Positions 11,667-23,876 of a stretch of DNA of 64,000 nt are shown here, piece by piece. This stretch comes from Eutrigla gurnardus. Lineage: Eukaryota > Chordata > Actinopteri > Perciformes > Triglidae. Within the stretch, counting starts at the first letter, position 1. Each line of letters begins with the position of its first letter. The DNA lies in contig OY741281.1 in assembly GCA_963514095.1 (NCBI GenBank), forward strand, positions 7,370,154 through 7,434,153, in the 5' to 3' direction. The translations under genes and the position numbers were made by a program. A model generated the notes under the pieces. The model was not told where the DNA came from and ran no database searches. It saw only the letters and a list, made by a program, of their open reading frames with translations.

Positions 11667-14600
11667 GTCACCCTATTTACAGATCTTCAGACACTTCTTC
11701 TACCTCGCAGTATCACACATTTTCTTACATCCCTATTAATGATTATGTGATCATGTAACACTTAATTATTCATGTTCTAAGTTAATTAATTTTTAGTCAG
11801 CTTTGGAGAAAACTACTTCATTGCAAATGGCCATAAATAACATAAAGCAGTAAATCCATCTTCCGGAAAAAGAAATAAGAGAAGCTACATCAACCATTTT
11901 AATCACTGCCTCCAAAGTGACCCCTCCCCCCCTTTAATTTCATCACACATTCCAGTATCTTCAGTGAGCAACTTCAAGTACAAACATAATAAACTACATT
12001 GAGCAACGTTGGTGCTGCATTATACAATAAAGACAATCCCTCAGTACAAAACCATTACAAAATATTGTACAAAAAATATGAAACCCCTTATACATTATAT
12101 TTTCCTATGCATTAAATACAAACTAACTGGGTGAAAATGCCTCGTGTTCGCTTGTGCAAACCACCATCTTTCCTTCTTCTTGACCATTGTTGCATTGGTG
12201 TAGAGTTTTGTGTGTGACACATTTCCTTTATGATTCTTACACCTGTTTATTGGACAAAAATAAGAAAATCTGCACCGATGTCAGTCACATTGCTCCAGAG
12301 AGCCGTGCACTGTCGGTGCAGTGGACTGAGGATTGAGACGGACTCGTTTGTCTCTCACTGTGAATGCTGAGTGACAAACTGATGAAATAGTGGAAAACTA
12401 ATGTTCAGAGATGTTTCCGCTTTGACATTTAAATAAGATGTCAAGGACTGAAGAGAGGTTCATCTGTCCTTCTCCCGTCAGGGAGTTGAGAGTCTTCTCG
12501 GGATAAAATTAGACATCTCTCTACTGTTCTTTAACAGTCAATTTGTGGGATGTTTACATCGCCGACGTGCGTCCACTGTAAAGCAAATTCTTGCAAGAGC
12601 CTTACGCAACAGATTTTGTGCAAAAATCTCCACATTATTTCCTGCCTCGAAACCCAAAAGGATGCGACGGTGCTTAAAATGTTGGAGTGTCAAATGAATA
12701 CAAACAGCAACTGTATTCCCCCTTCGTTGACATACAGCTTACGGTGCATGACAAGTGAGTGCTTTTTGATTTGTCCTCGTCGCTGTACGTCCATGTTGCC
12801 ACTTATCGTCATAACAGCGGTGATGCATGCGACCTGATGTGTTTTTCTGTTGTATTTGATGAGATTCTCAGCAGGCTGCAAAAAAAAGGGCTGTCGCACC
12901 ACCTCCGCACCCACCTTCGCTCACTGCTAGGCTTTTCTCCTCCACAAACAAAAAAGTACTTTCTCATTTAAATTTATGCAACAAATGGCTTAAAGGCATG
13001 CACCAGCGGACACAGTTTGCCACTGGGTGGTAATGCAGGTGTGGAGATGAGAGAGCTAATGTGTAATTCTGTCCTCTGAAGCTTGACTTGGGGAAGAGAC
13101 AAAAATCAGACTTAACTGTCAAAACAATCTGTCTGTCTGAGTAGCATATTTGATACTCACTCACTGTGAAGGATACTGTTTGTGCCCTTCATTAAAGTGA
13201 TACTCCGCCCTAAATCTATGGAACACGCCCCCTCGCAGGCTTTAAACGTGGCGGTGACAAGTTAGTCGTTATATCCTTCAAGGATTCAAGGTTAATTTAT
13301 TGTCATTATGCAACACGGGTCGGCAAGATGAATGGCAGTTGTGGCCCGTTTTCTACACGAGAAAAACATGCCAAACATCACGGATGTAAGAAGAAGTCCT
13401 CTCGTCCCAACTGCAGGTAAATATGTCACTGCCCACCCGCCGTTGCTGGGTTGACCTGAATGTTCTTGTGACCCAGATGTTAGCAGGGAGCAGACTGGGT
13501 GGTGGTATAGCCTTAGGTCCTAGCTGGGTTAGCTTAGCTTCCATCCCGACTCTCTTCCCTCTTCTTCTGGGGCATCGACTCCGTTTTCAATGGCGTTTGG
13601 TCCGGCTGGTCTGGCTGGGTGGTCGGGGGTGAAAGTCTCAAGGTCTGCTTCCTATTAATTAATCCAGACCCCACACTTCCTCCTCCGATGTCGATGAGTG
13701 TATTCCGTAATATGCTATATGTGCTCCACTAACAGACAACAGATTAAGACAAACATGTAGCGATAATTCATTAATTCTGAATATATCTCAATGCTTACAA
13801 TGGGTTACCGTATTTACTTGTGTTTTAAATCTAGAGGCAAAATGTCAACAGAAATAAACTACTAATCCAGAAACATCCACTTCCACCCAAAAGCCCATGG
13901 TGGCGCCTTCAAATCTCATGTCTAACCTAACAGGCCAAATCCCTCCAATGTTCAATTAACTGTAAAAAATAATAATAAATGCAGCCAATTCTAAGGTTAA
14001 TTTAAGGTTAAGAAGCTGTAACTAGTGAAGACAAATGATTAAACTGGAAACTGTGTTTTGAGTAATGCTAGAATAAGTATATACTTACATATTTGCATCA
14101 TAGATATTTAGAGTTGCGTGACTGCAGAGTGATTGCTGCTGATTTGGTTTGCGAAACAGCATCAGGGAGAATATCACAGCAGCCGGAAGGCGCCCTCTCC
14201 CATGTACAGGGGATCGAATCACCAAGTGTTGTTCCGTTCTGCAGACTCTTCATCAATGCTCCACAAAATTCCCTGGTGAAGACATTCACATGCAGAGTGG
14301 GTGTTATTGTTACTGTGGGTTGAAAGCATGTGCTTCAATCACTTTTGGAGTTTGGCAGTTAGAGCGTGCTATACGGCCCGGCGGGACACATTCATTTGCC
14401 ATGACAAAATGTTTTTAAAAAGTGGAAAAATATCTAGAATGATTCTTGAACACTGTAGCCGAGTCGTAATGCATAAGTGCAAAGTTTCTGAGCAGAGTCA
14501 ACGGTGACATTCCTGAATATTTATGACAAGCAGCAGCAGGTGAGGACGTGACAGTTTTGTGACTTATATGCTTTAAACTGAAATCTGAAATTCTATCCTC

Positions 14601-15479
14601 CTATCCTTTTTTTTCAAAGTTGCAATTATGTCACTCTGTATGCAGCGTGGCGAAGCAGTAAAAACAGTGCATTTAGTGGTCGGAGAGGCTCTCCCTGCTG
14701 CTGAGATCCGGTTTGTCAGGTCTCACCTTTCTTTAACCCTCACACATCACTTCACTATGGACGAAATATTACAGTTCACTCTGCCTAGTTGGTCACTAAA
14801 AGTAATGGTTTATTAAAAGATTCAGTTTCATTTTGGCACATGCAGTGAATACTAATAAACAGGTGAAATTTGTGTTTTTATATGTTATAATATATAACAA
14901 TTTGCTAAAAAGACAGCACATATCGGTCTAGTGAAAGCACATGCATTGCAATAGATATAGTTAACATCTTGTTATGACATTGAGTTTATAAAGTGCACTC
15001 ATCCGTGCATGTGGTAAAAAACCGTGAAGGCAGCAGCCCTAGCTGCAACATTAATTAACTGATATTCACTAATATAATATATGAAAATGAGGCTGTATGT
15101 CATTTTGAAATATGAAATAACGCTTTCCTCCAAAGGGGGATATGAATATTTTTTCTCAAGCAGTAACAAAACACCCAGTTATTCACTTCAACACATTCTG
15201 ATTTTGCGCCTGCAGCCATTTTGCCAGTAGATTATGGTGGCTTATGTGAGCTACATATTGCTTTGAAAATGACGTTGAGTCAGTTAGCTGACTTTATGAC
15301 TCTTTTATCCTGTAATTGCCACTTGCTCTCCTCTAATGTTGGTCAGAGCGCCAATATCCTATGCCTTTGCCAATGTCAAAATAATATTTGGCTTATTATT
15401 GTTATTATTACTATGACTATTATCCTAGTAGTAGTAGAAGTAATATAACATAAAGTCAATTTTCAATCTGACTTATTTT
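11667..15479. other. Mostly unique non-coding sequence, 3.8 kb
   Basis: No gene seen; frames are 95 codons or fewer and unrecognised. A short stretch at 13272-13312 (TTCAAGGTTAATTTATTGTC and following) resembles the end of a decayed LINE. At 15033-15060 GCAGCCCTAGCTGCAAC resembles hAT MITE ends. An inverted repeat TGTTATA-ATA-TATAACA lies at 14883-14899. The rest looks unique. Confidence 0.45.
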
Positions 15480-15484
15480 TGCAA

Positions 15485-15580
15485 TCAGAGCAGTTTCCCC
15501 CTGCTGGCCAGAAGAAAGAATGCAAGGCTGTAGGCGCTTCAGCATTGGCATCACTATTCAGAAACAGGTTGCTGCCTGCT
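15485..15580 (+). mobile_element. Dispersed fish repeat fragment (DNA-transposon-like)
   Basis: GCAATCAGAGCAGTTTCCCC, then CTGCTGGCCAGAAGAAAGAA, AGGCGCTTCAGCATTGGC and TTCAGAAACAGGTTGC follow, in order, a repeat I know from many percomorph genomes (GCAACCAGAGGAGTCGCC, CCCTGCTGG, AGAATGCAGG, GGCACTTCCGCATTGGC, CAGACCCGGAAGTTG). It is diverged and has no coding content. Sequence out to about 16240 has a similar texture (GCATGAAGCCG, GATCTTCCATGG) and may be further pieces of the same or a related element, but I cannot set those limits. Confidence 0.5.
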
Positions 15581-18500
15581 TATAACTAATAATTAGAGCT
15601 ATACCAATCAGTTCAAAGCTTCGGAGCTTCATTCATAATGTTCATATTTGAAGTATTATTACACAAACATACAATACTCACAGTGATTGAAGCGGCGTTG
15701 CTGCATTTGTATTAACAGGGCGTTCTAGCAGTCATGTTTCACTACAGGCAGATTCCCCCTCACTCGCTATGGTGGATGGAAAAATAATATAAATTAATCA
15801 ATACATAGGACTACACACACCGTTGTTTACTTCCCATGGAGCCGACATGGTTCGGTAAATGTCTGCTGCTCTGAAGGCAGAGATCTGAGTCCCGACTCTC
15901 ACACTAACACAAAAGCACACTACTGCTATTACTACTGAGGTGAACTAACATGACCTGTGCGTTTAAACAAACAGTGGCTAGCACAGGAAGGTCCTCAAGT
16001 CTGAAAAATATCCGTTGGAGGGAAATATCTCATGGAGGTATAAGGAGAACTGGAGGCAGGGCACCGTTCATTCCTGTGAAAGTTGCTCAGTGGTGCATGA
16101 AGCCGACTGAGGGGACAAAATGACCTGGATCTTCCATGGAGAGAGCTATAGGGTGTTCTTTAACCCTGCCTCCCAACCACTCAGCCTCGGCTCTCTCACA
16201 CGAACGGTGGATTTCTGTATCTGGTAATTAATTTTACACATATTAGTATCAAATGATTTGTAGTTTTTCTCATTCGCTTTGGATCAATTCTTCAATGAGA
16301 AACAAATCTTTGAACAATTAGTTTGTTGTTCGTGACAGATTTCGGTTTCGAATTCTCACTTTGTGTTGGCACTAGCGCTAAAGCGTGTGTAATTGTCTCT
16401 TACCAACCACTTGCATATGGCTCGCTGATCACAACTGATAAGCTGCTATATTAATGCTCTGAATTGTTTGAGATTGCTCTTTCAAAATCAGGTTCAGGGA
16501 AATGTCAGTGGTGAACTTAACTTTGTGTATCAATAGGAATGCATACTCGGTGCTAGTTTTGAACCAAGTTTGTAATATTTAACAATGGTGGATCTGTTCT
16601 TTCCGAACTTATTATTTTCCACACATCAGGCAATGCATTGGAAGACAGTTCGGTCTGCCAGCACACATTTATCTGCCTCAGCCTACTTCAATGCTGCTGT
16701 CAATTCATTTTGGGGGCCACATCAGTATGTTGCAACACAAAACTCCACTATCTCTCAGTTGACTAGTTACCCGACAATTCGGAAAGCTGAAAAGATTTCT
16801 CTCTCCCCGAGTTCCTCTCAGGGGTGGAGTCAAAAGGGCAGAGATAGTTCAGCGAGATAGTATTAACAGTGGAACTTTTACAATAGTCTCATCTTCGTGT
16901 AGCCATGTATCATTCGCTCACACCTATTGCAATCGAATCGCGCGGCTAAAGTGTGCCTTGTTGCAGTTGCACTTTCCCCATCTGACTTGCAGAGAATGAG
17001 TGTTATTGCCGGGGCCCGGGTTCCTCGGGAGGCATGCTAATGGAACTGTTTGGCAACCTCGCCTCCGGAGGCAGGAAGGATGGACTTGTTTCACTTGATG
17101 TCAGTGAAGGGATCTGGAGAGAGGAGAATTACAGGTTGGCGTTGCTTCAATTGGCAGGAAGGGAGCAAAAGAAAAGACACCATGTGATATTTCCTCCACC
17201 ACAAGGCAGAGAGCCGAGATTATTTTCGGGGGGATTGTTTCTGTTCAATTATTATTTACCACCTCACAGGACCCGTTAGCCCCTTCACCAAAAAAGACAT
17301 AAACACCTCAATTTAGATCAAACTCCACCTCCTCTGTCAGTCAGTGGTGTAGATTTCCATGTGTCCCAACATAGCTGCTGATTTGTACAGTAATTAAAAC
17401 ACTGAGCACTAATTTCTCACACATGTGGTGCCGGCTTGTTGTTAGTGCCACTTGGTGTCTCCTCCGCAGCAAACAGCTGCGGGTGCTGATTTCCAGGACC
17501 CGCCTTGAAATGCCTTGCCAGGACATTGTTTTTCACCCTGCGTTGCTTGTCACCCCATTGCTTGGGTGTCCCCACGTTGCCCTGTCTCAATTTCAATAAC
17601 GCCAAATGCACAGTATTTGCAATACCCTCCAGTTTATGATGTCCTAAATGAGCCAAGACTAATGCCCCTTCATAAGACTATCGCTGGACACAAGGGTATT
17701 ACGTCGGCTCAGTGGTGAAATGCGTGCGACTATGACTGAATGTGACAGCCATGTTGTGAATATTAATACATTACTTCCCTCCAGATCTGGCACTGTGTCT
17801 TACTTAGCCGCATACATTTGAATTTAAACAGCCCTTTCTGGATTTGTGTCTCCAAGTACTATTCTCAATGGTATAAGCTTGTAGTGGCGTTCTGATCTCT
17901 GAGAGTACCGGTGGTGCTAGCTCTCCTGTTTGGCGTATCCCAGGGCTGCAAGCATGACACCGGAGTGAACTGTGCACTGATGCTTGGCCGTCCTCGGTGC
18001 CTGCAGCTCAACCATCTATCAGCTCAGCTAAGGTGGTTTCCACGGGTCAGCATTGTGGCGGAGGCGAAAGCGGACACAAACTGACCTGACGGGAAATTCA
18101 GGGACATATTACTCTTATACATGTGAAGTTTTATTACCCAACAGGGTGCATTGTCCCGAAATCACCTGATATTCCTCTTAGAAAAGCGACATGGCGATCG
18201 CTCGAACAACATCCAGCGGTACACTCGTGACAGTGCTGCAGAGCAGTGTGTGATACCAGCTCCTTTTTTTTTTTAAGACGGACACAATCCCAGTGAACAC
18301 CCGATTAACGCAGTATCACATCATCAAAACAGATACTTCCCTCTTAATGGTTTGACAATCAATCCTAACTCCGACTGTCAATGCGCCGGAGTAAAAAATG
18401 CCAAGTTCATTACCAACAGCTGCCACAGCCTGAAGAAAACCCAGCCTTGATATCAGAGGGAGCCGAGATAAGAGCGCAGGATTACTAGCCTGTCGACATG

Positions 18501-19124
18501 CCGAGGAGAAATCAGACGCCCCAGTGAAGCTGTCTGTGGCATCAAAGGTCGTCCTTATTAAAGGTTATTATGAAAAGGCTTGAAGATACTGTCAGATGAG
18601 TGGATTACTGCGGAAATATAGACCCCCCCAAAAAAATGGCAAACAGGAGGCAGGAAGTGTGCAGGAAGGTCAGGACTGGCTGGCTGATCAACCAGGGGGG
18701 AGAAGGTTTCATCTCAGGTGCACACAACGCCTCTGTCAAAGGTGCTCCTGAGCATATTTGTCACTGATGATTAGGAATCGCTGGCATAGAGAGCCGGGTT
18801 TATGAATGCCAATACCGACTGCTTAAGGTGCTTCATCACTGTTTACTTAGAATCCAATGTATTATCGACTTGCAATAGGAAAGTCAGCAAAATTGTCCAC
18901 TTACATGGAAAGTGCTGCATCAGAGAAAGTTTAATGCCCGCCCTAATGCCTGCAGCCAGAAAATGGCTCTATCATCGAGTATTGATCAAGATGGCCTAAA
19001 CATAGAGAAGTAAAAAGAAGCAACATTGCTTGAATCTAAGGCTCCTTCAGCCACAGGAGTTCCCACTGCCAGAGATAGGTATTACCCCTTTGTGAGTTTT
19101 TAAATTTTGTCTCGCCATTTGCAG
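15581..19124. other. Non-coding sequence, possible repeat pieces then unique DNA
   Basis: 15581-16240 may hold more repeat fragments. 16241-19124 appears unique, with frames of 91 codons or fewer that match nothing known. 18040-19124 has balanced composition, intact CpGs and few low-complexity runs, which is how fish conserved non-coding blocks often look; this is only an impression. Confidence 0.4.
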
Positions 19125-19194
19125 GATTTTCATAAAGATCCGGCAGCAAATGCTGCCTTTTATCTGATTCTTCCAGTTTGGCGATTTACTGCAG
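19125..19194 (+). other. Weak candidate exon (70 nt)
   Basis: A pyrimidine-rich tract ending CGCCATTTGCAG precedes this segment and CTGCAG|GTGAGC follows it, so both splice sites are good. Only one of three frames is open. It begins DFHKDPAANAAFYLILPVWR and leaves one base (G) at the donor. I recognise no protein family. The segment also contains a near-perfect hairpin (GGCAGCA-AA-TGCTGCC, 19142-19157). Such splice-bounded open segments arise often by chance in 64 kb, so confidence is low. Confidence 0.18.
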
Positions 19195-19623
19195 GTGAGC
19201 GGAAAGAAGAACGGGGCAGAGTTAATCCGTTATGATGTTCCCCGTTTGAACAAACCACTGATTCAGATCACAGTATTTTCCACTCTACCTCCTTAGGATG
19301 CTTCCAAAATGCAAAAGAGGACCGGAGGAGGGTTGCACTGCGGCTTTGTAGAGATTATCTGGGCCGTAAAAGGTGAACAAGGATGTTTTTTTCCCCCCTT
19401 CTCTTCTTCCTGTACGGCGCTTCGCCGCGGCTTCAAACTGGAGCATCTGTAATGGGATGCAGAACAGTGACAAATGGCTTCTTTTACAGTATATAGGCTC
19501 ATCCCTCTGACTTTGCCTCTGCCCTTGATATTTACTGTTGGAGACCAATGTTCACTACAGTTTGACTTATAATGGCAGAGTGTTAAAACACTTAGGCTAT
19601 TCCCTTTTCCCCTTAATGTCTAG

Positions 19624-19661
19624 CTAAACATCTTGATCAGGAGTGTGCTGACATTCTGCAG
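19624..19661 (+). other. Weak candidate exon (38 nt)
   Basis: It follows a strong acceptor (TTCCCTTTTCCCCTTAATGTCTAG) in the sense of a long pyrimidine tract, and is followed by a consensus donor CAG|GTGAGT. Reading from the third base gives KHLDQECADILQ. The two leading bases CT complete the G left by the candidate exon at 19125-19194, so the two are phase-compatible. The predicted peptide is not recognised. It could equally be a chance pseudo-exon. Confidence 0.18.
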
Positions 19662-21923
19662 GTGAGTCTCTCGCCGTTTGTGTGTGTATGTCTCTCAGAG
19701 GTGGATAGCTTCCTGGTTCTGGTCTAGCATCACTATCATGTCACAGCCTCTCCTCAAGCTTTTTCCTCCTAAGCTTTTCTGAACATGTGTCCAGCGCAAT
19801 CATTTGATTAACATCAAATGTGTTATTTAACATGCGCTCTGTTTCTGGATTCATCCGGATGTGATAACCGGCTTATCGTTTTGCATTTACATCTGATATT
19901 TATAAGCTTACTTGTCATCTTGATTCTGCCTGCGTTGTGATCATATCTGGATATGGAAATGAGGGAGGCGGACCTGTCAGCGACATACAAACAACAAACA
20001 CAGGTCAAGAGAAGTAGTGCTGCCTGAGAGAAACCTCACTTTGTTTCATGCATGCAATGATAGAGCCCTATTATAACCATTCTTCTATATACCATCCCTT
20101 GTTGTTGTTATACTTCTTTCTATATATTGTGTTATATATTGTTATTGTCATATATTATCATTATGATCTAATTCTAAAAAGTCCCTTTTACATTTTACAT
20201 AGTCCTTTATTTCTAGTTTCTTATGTCTTCATAAGAGCAGATGTATTGAATTGTATGCATTTCTGATTAATCTATATTAATCTATTATCAATGAATTATA
20301 ATAGAATACATGCGTGTGTGCAGATTGCAGGTGTAAGTCAAGCTGTACTCTCTCACCGAACTGTCACGTAAACCTGTATACGCTTTAACCAGGTTATTTT
20401 GATTACATTAGGGCCTTAATTGTAGTAAGTGAAACATGATTCATGGAGCTAATTTACACTTCATTTGGGTTTCTTTTGCTGATTTGATTCTGTGCTACAA
20501 AGCCTCATGCTTTTTCTCCTGTATTCTAATTCCCTTTTATCTTGAAGCAACCACACATCCTACAAACGACCTTGATTGTCAGGCTACTGATATGAGTTTA
20601 CTGCAGGGTCGGGGAACCTGTAAACCACATAAATCATTGATTGAAGCTGCTAGCCTAATTGGGGTAGTAATGCAAACATGTACGTTGCAATAAAGACATT
20701 TTCTGCACTGCCAAGGAGGATAAGCACTTTTTTGACCAACTCTCTGCACCACTCCTCACTATTTGCACATTATTCAGCTGTTCAATAGTCAGCTAGTCAA
20801 ATAGAGGAAGCCCCACGGTCAGCTGTCCATGTATTCTGTACATAAAAGAGCAGTTTCTTTTAATCGTCTGTCTTTTCTCCGGGCCAAGTGGTCATTTGGT
20901 TGACCCGACGTGGGTGATAGAGTCCCCTCGACGCCGCTGAAGGGTGTGGTCGCCACATGTCGCAGGCTGGAGTGGAGGATTATAGGTCCACACACAGAAA
21001 TGTAGTATAACTTTTCGGCTTTAGAGTTGCAGACTTTGGCTAAAAGTTCTAGTTGGATGTGAATGTTCATAGTTGCACTTTCTCTTTTCTGTTCTATCTT
21101 CAATCATCCTTGAGATTCATCAAGTCACATTCCCGCAGTGGATAACCAGCAGGCCTTGAACATCCTCACATTCTCTCTGCCTCTCCCTCCATCTCCATAT
21201 CTCTGCCTTCTTTCTCTTTCGTCTTCTCCGTCTTCCCCTCGGTTTGGCGAAATTTATTCCCATGGCTTCTGCCGCTTCAAATGCGCTGACTTAAGCATCT
21301 GATCTGAGAACAACTCTTGTGATCAGGCAGGATTCATACTTGTCAGGATCGCCTACTGCTTCAGTACCTCATTCTTTTCTACCCCCTCTTTATTTTTATC
21401 ACAACCTCTTTCTTCTCTCCCTCAGCATAATTTCCTTTTATTCTCAAGCCGCTTGCCTGCAGTCTCTCTTGCCTGCAGTCTCTTCTGCCTGACTCTTATT
21501 TTGCCTTATTATTACTTCTGAGCTTTATAACATCGGCGTTACAACTTTTCAACGACGGTCCAGTCTTGTGAAAAATGATCCAGCTTGATTTTTCTCTCGA
21601 GCCATACAGAATATATATACAAGTCATATACAGTGTAGAGGCGATTTCTCACATTCTCGCAGTCTTTCATCGTAAATATGTACAGACAAAAAATGATCAT
21701 GTTCTGTTCCGTCTGGAGTTTGGGGCCGAAGATATTTGAATTTATTGGAAATGTGGATATTGTTCAAATTGATAAGGTCGGAGTCATGTAAAAGTTGTCC
21801 CTCCATGTGTCACAAACTCACAAAATCTGTATCACAGTTGATAGAGGTTATTTAAAGAATGATAAATGAGCCCACAGAGGATAAAGTGAAAGACATCGGG
21901 CCATGTAACCCAGATCTCTTTGG
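19662..21923. other. Unique non-coding sequence with pyrimidine-rich stretches
   Basis: No gene or element recognised. 20048-20300 is AT-rich with TATAT/TTGTTA words. 21170-21250 and 21360-21500 are strongly pyrimidine-rich (TCTC, CTTTCT, CCCTC), including two perfect 16-bp units of CTTGCCTGCAGTCTCT at 21452-21483 and a partial third. Confidence 0.45.
21452..21483. repeat. Tandem duplication, 16 bp x 2
   Basis: CTTGCCTGCAGTCTCT is repeated exactly at 21452-21467 and 21468-21483, followed by a degenerate third unit TCTGCCTGACTCT. It lies in a pyrimidine-rich region, consistent with slippage. Confidence 0.85.
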
Positions 21924-22130
21924 GCATCACAGTGGCTAAGTGGTTGGGCTGTCGCCTCGCATTAGGAAGGACTAGCGCTTGTCGCAGAGGTGCTTTCTGT
22001 GTGGAGATCACATATTCTCTGTGTCGCTCCCGGTTCTCTCCGGTTTCCTCTCAGACGCCGCTGATAAGATATTCAGGGCGACTGGAGACCCTTATTGTTA
22101 GGAGTGGTGCTTGTCTGCTCAAGTTGGTTC
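21924..22130 (+). mobile_element. tRNA-promoter SINE relic
   Basis: The start GGGCATCACAGTGGCTAAGT, then GGTTGGGCTGTCGCCTCGCA, follows the well-known fish SINE whose consensus reads GGGCGGCACGGTGG...AGTGGTTAGC...TGTCGCCTCACAGCAAGAAGG, with the A-box-like tRNA part at its start. The next landmarks also occur in order: GGTGCTTTCTGTGTGGAG, CATATTCTCTGTGTC, GGTTCTCTCCGGTTTCCTC, then GGGCGACTGGAGAC. The B-box region (normally GGTTCGAATCC) is lost, so it should be transcriptionally dead. Its sequence happens to be free of stops and produces the longest open frame of the window (21920-22417, 165 codons), which I regard as spurious. Confidence 0.7.
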
Positions 22131-23820
22131 CTTCCTTTTTAAATCCAGCATTTCCTGGCGTAGGAACATGGAAGAAATTATTTAGCCTCGGTAGACTGTC
22201 CTCAAGACTATCAGCGCATGATGAAACCACTTCCATTTTGAATGTGCTTTCAGCAGCCTCGACTCAGCCGAGGATGTTTGTGTTTGTGCAGATGACGGAG
22301 GGGCAAAGGGTGTGTGTAGGTGGCCTTGATTCAACCTTATTTCCCAATCACATTCTGCTCATTTGCAACAGTAAATGCATTTGTTTTTGCAGATATGCAC
22401 ATTCACAACATATTTAATTTGCTTTCCTATATCTTCTTTTGCGATATTCCACTGAGACTGGAAGGGGTATTAAACTCCATGCCTATCAGTCACTCCAACT
22501 AGAAGATTACAGTGAGATGGGGATCCCGCGGGTGCAGGCGGGCACAAACACACACACGGCGGGAGCGGGGCAGTTAAAGTCACACATCCAGCAGGAGGAG
22601 GATTAGGAAAACGGTCCCACGCAGGGCTCAAACTGAACTCAAAGGTGAGGGAAAGATTGTTGTTAAATATTGATTAAATTAAGAGACATGTCATGTTTGC
22701 TTTATTCAAATTAATCCAAAACTAATTAATTCTAAACCTATTTGTGTTTTATCACTCAAACCGAACCACACACTGATCCAACTATCCGACAGTCAAACCC
22801 GACCGCCTCTCTAGGAGAAGCAACATTGTATCGCTTTCTTCTTTGGGGAAGAAAACAAGCAGCATTTATGTTTCCATAGCTGACGTATCAAAGGAGACAT
22901 ATGGAGCAGCAGCAACTATTTCAGCTCCCCAAACCCCTCAATCACTCTAAGCTGGGGTTTTTTTTTTTGCAGTTTGTATTTTTTTTCTGATTGTTGTCTT
23001 TCCAATGATATTTGACAATTCCATTTTGAGAGTTTCACCACAGCTGAGGTTTAAAGGTGAAGTGACGTGCGATGTCACTTTGGGGTTGTTTGTTTGGGTG
23101 ATGGAGAGCCATCAGAGCAATCCTTAAAGTGGATTCTCTTTTCCAAAACATTCTGAAAATCCGCTCCTCGCCTCGGGCAAAAATCATACAAACCTTGATA
23201 CCAACGGCAGATAAAGTTAAACATATTCTGCCAGTATATGAACACGGAGCTGCATTTAAACCGAGAGGAAGACGATATACTAACCAGAATCATATTTAAA
23301 TGAATGGGTGTCTTATGAGGATGAATCTATACCTGCATTTCTCAGCATGTGAGTATTAATGCAGTCGACTTTTTTCAACCCCTCTGTTAAGCTGCTTGTA
23401 GTCTGATCCCCCAGATGCAAGGTGGCTCTTCCAGTGCTGTATAAGCTCTGCAAAATCAATAAGATTTGTCAGTCATATTACTCTTCTCTGTACAGACTGA
23501 ACCTCCAGCAGAGAAGAATAGCATGGGATACTTTCTAAATAGCCTCCATCTTCTAACAATTACCCGAAAGGCAGCGGCAGAATCAATTCAGCCTCACACA
23601 ACTTTGAAATTATTGCTGCAAGTTCTAATTTAAATAAAAGATTTTTAGTGAGTTTTTGGAAAACTTTGCCTCTTTCCCCCGTCTGCACACTTCCAAATAA
23701 ATCATTACTTTCAAATAATTAATAAGACCGTCCCAGAGTTTGCTTTAGGGTAATTTTTGCTCTACGGTTCAAACATGTCCGCCCTCAGGTTGTTTCTTGT
23801 GACCAGACTGGGTTAATGGG
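22131..23820. other. Unique non-coding sequence with one GC-rich patch
   Basis: No gene recognised. At 22515-22650 lies a local CpG-rich patch (CCCGCGGG, CACACGGCGGGAGCGGGG) ending at a donor-like CAAAG|GTGAGG near 22646. It could be a small untranslated first exon but there is no supporting coding sequence. AAGTGAC-GTGCGAT-GTCACTT at 23061-23081 is a small hairpin. A T10 run lies near 22960. Confidence 0.4.
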
Positions 23821-23876
23821 AGGCCGCCACTCGTTTTACAATATCTGTAGGCCGCCACTCGTTTTACAATATCTGT
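23821..23876. repeat. Perfect tandem duplication, 28 bp x 2
   Basis: The unit beginning AGGCCGCCACTCGTTTTACA and ending ATATCTGT occurs at 23821-23848 and again, without a mismatch, at 23849-23876; the next bases AGGC begin a third. Identity between units points to a recent event, a length polymorphism, or an assembly artefact. The surrounding DNA is otherwise unique. Confidence 0.95.

Noticed and set aside
14201..14225. GGGGATCGAATCACC as a tRNA B box
   Set aside because: No A box at the right distance and no cloverleaf can be drawn.
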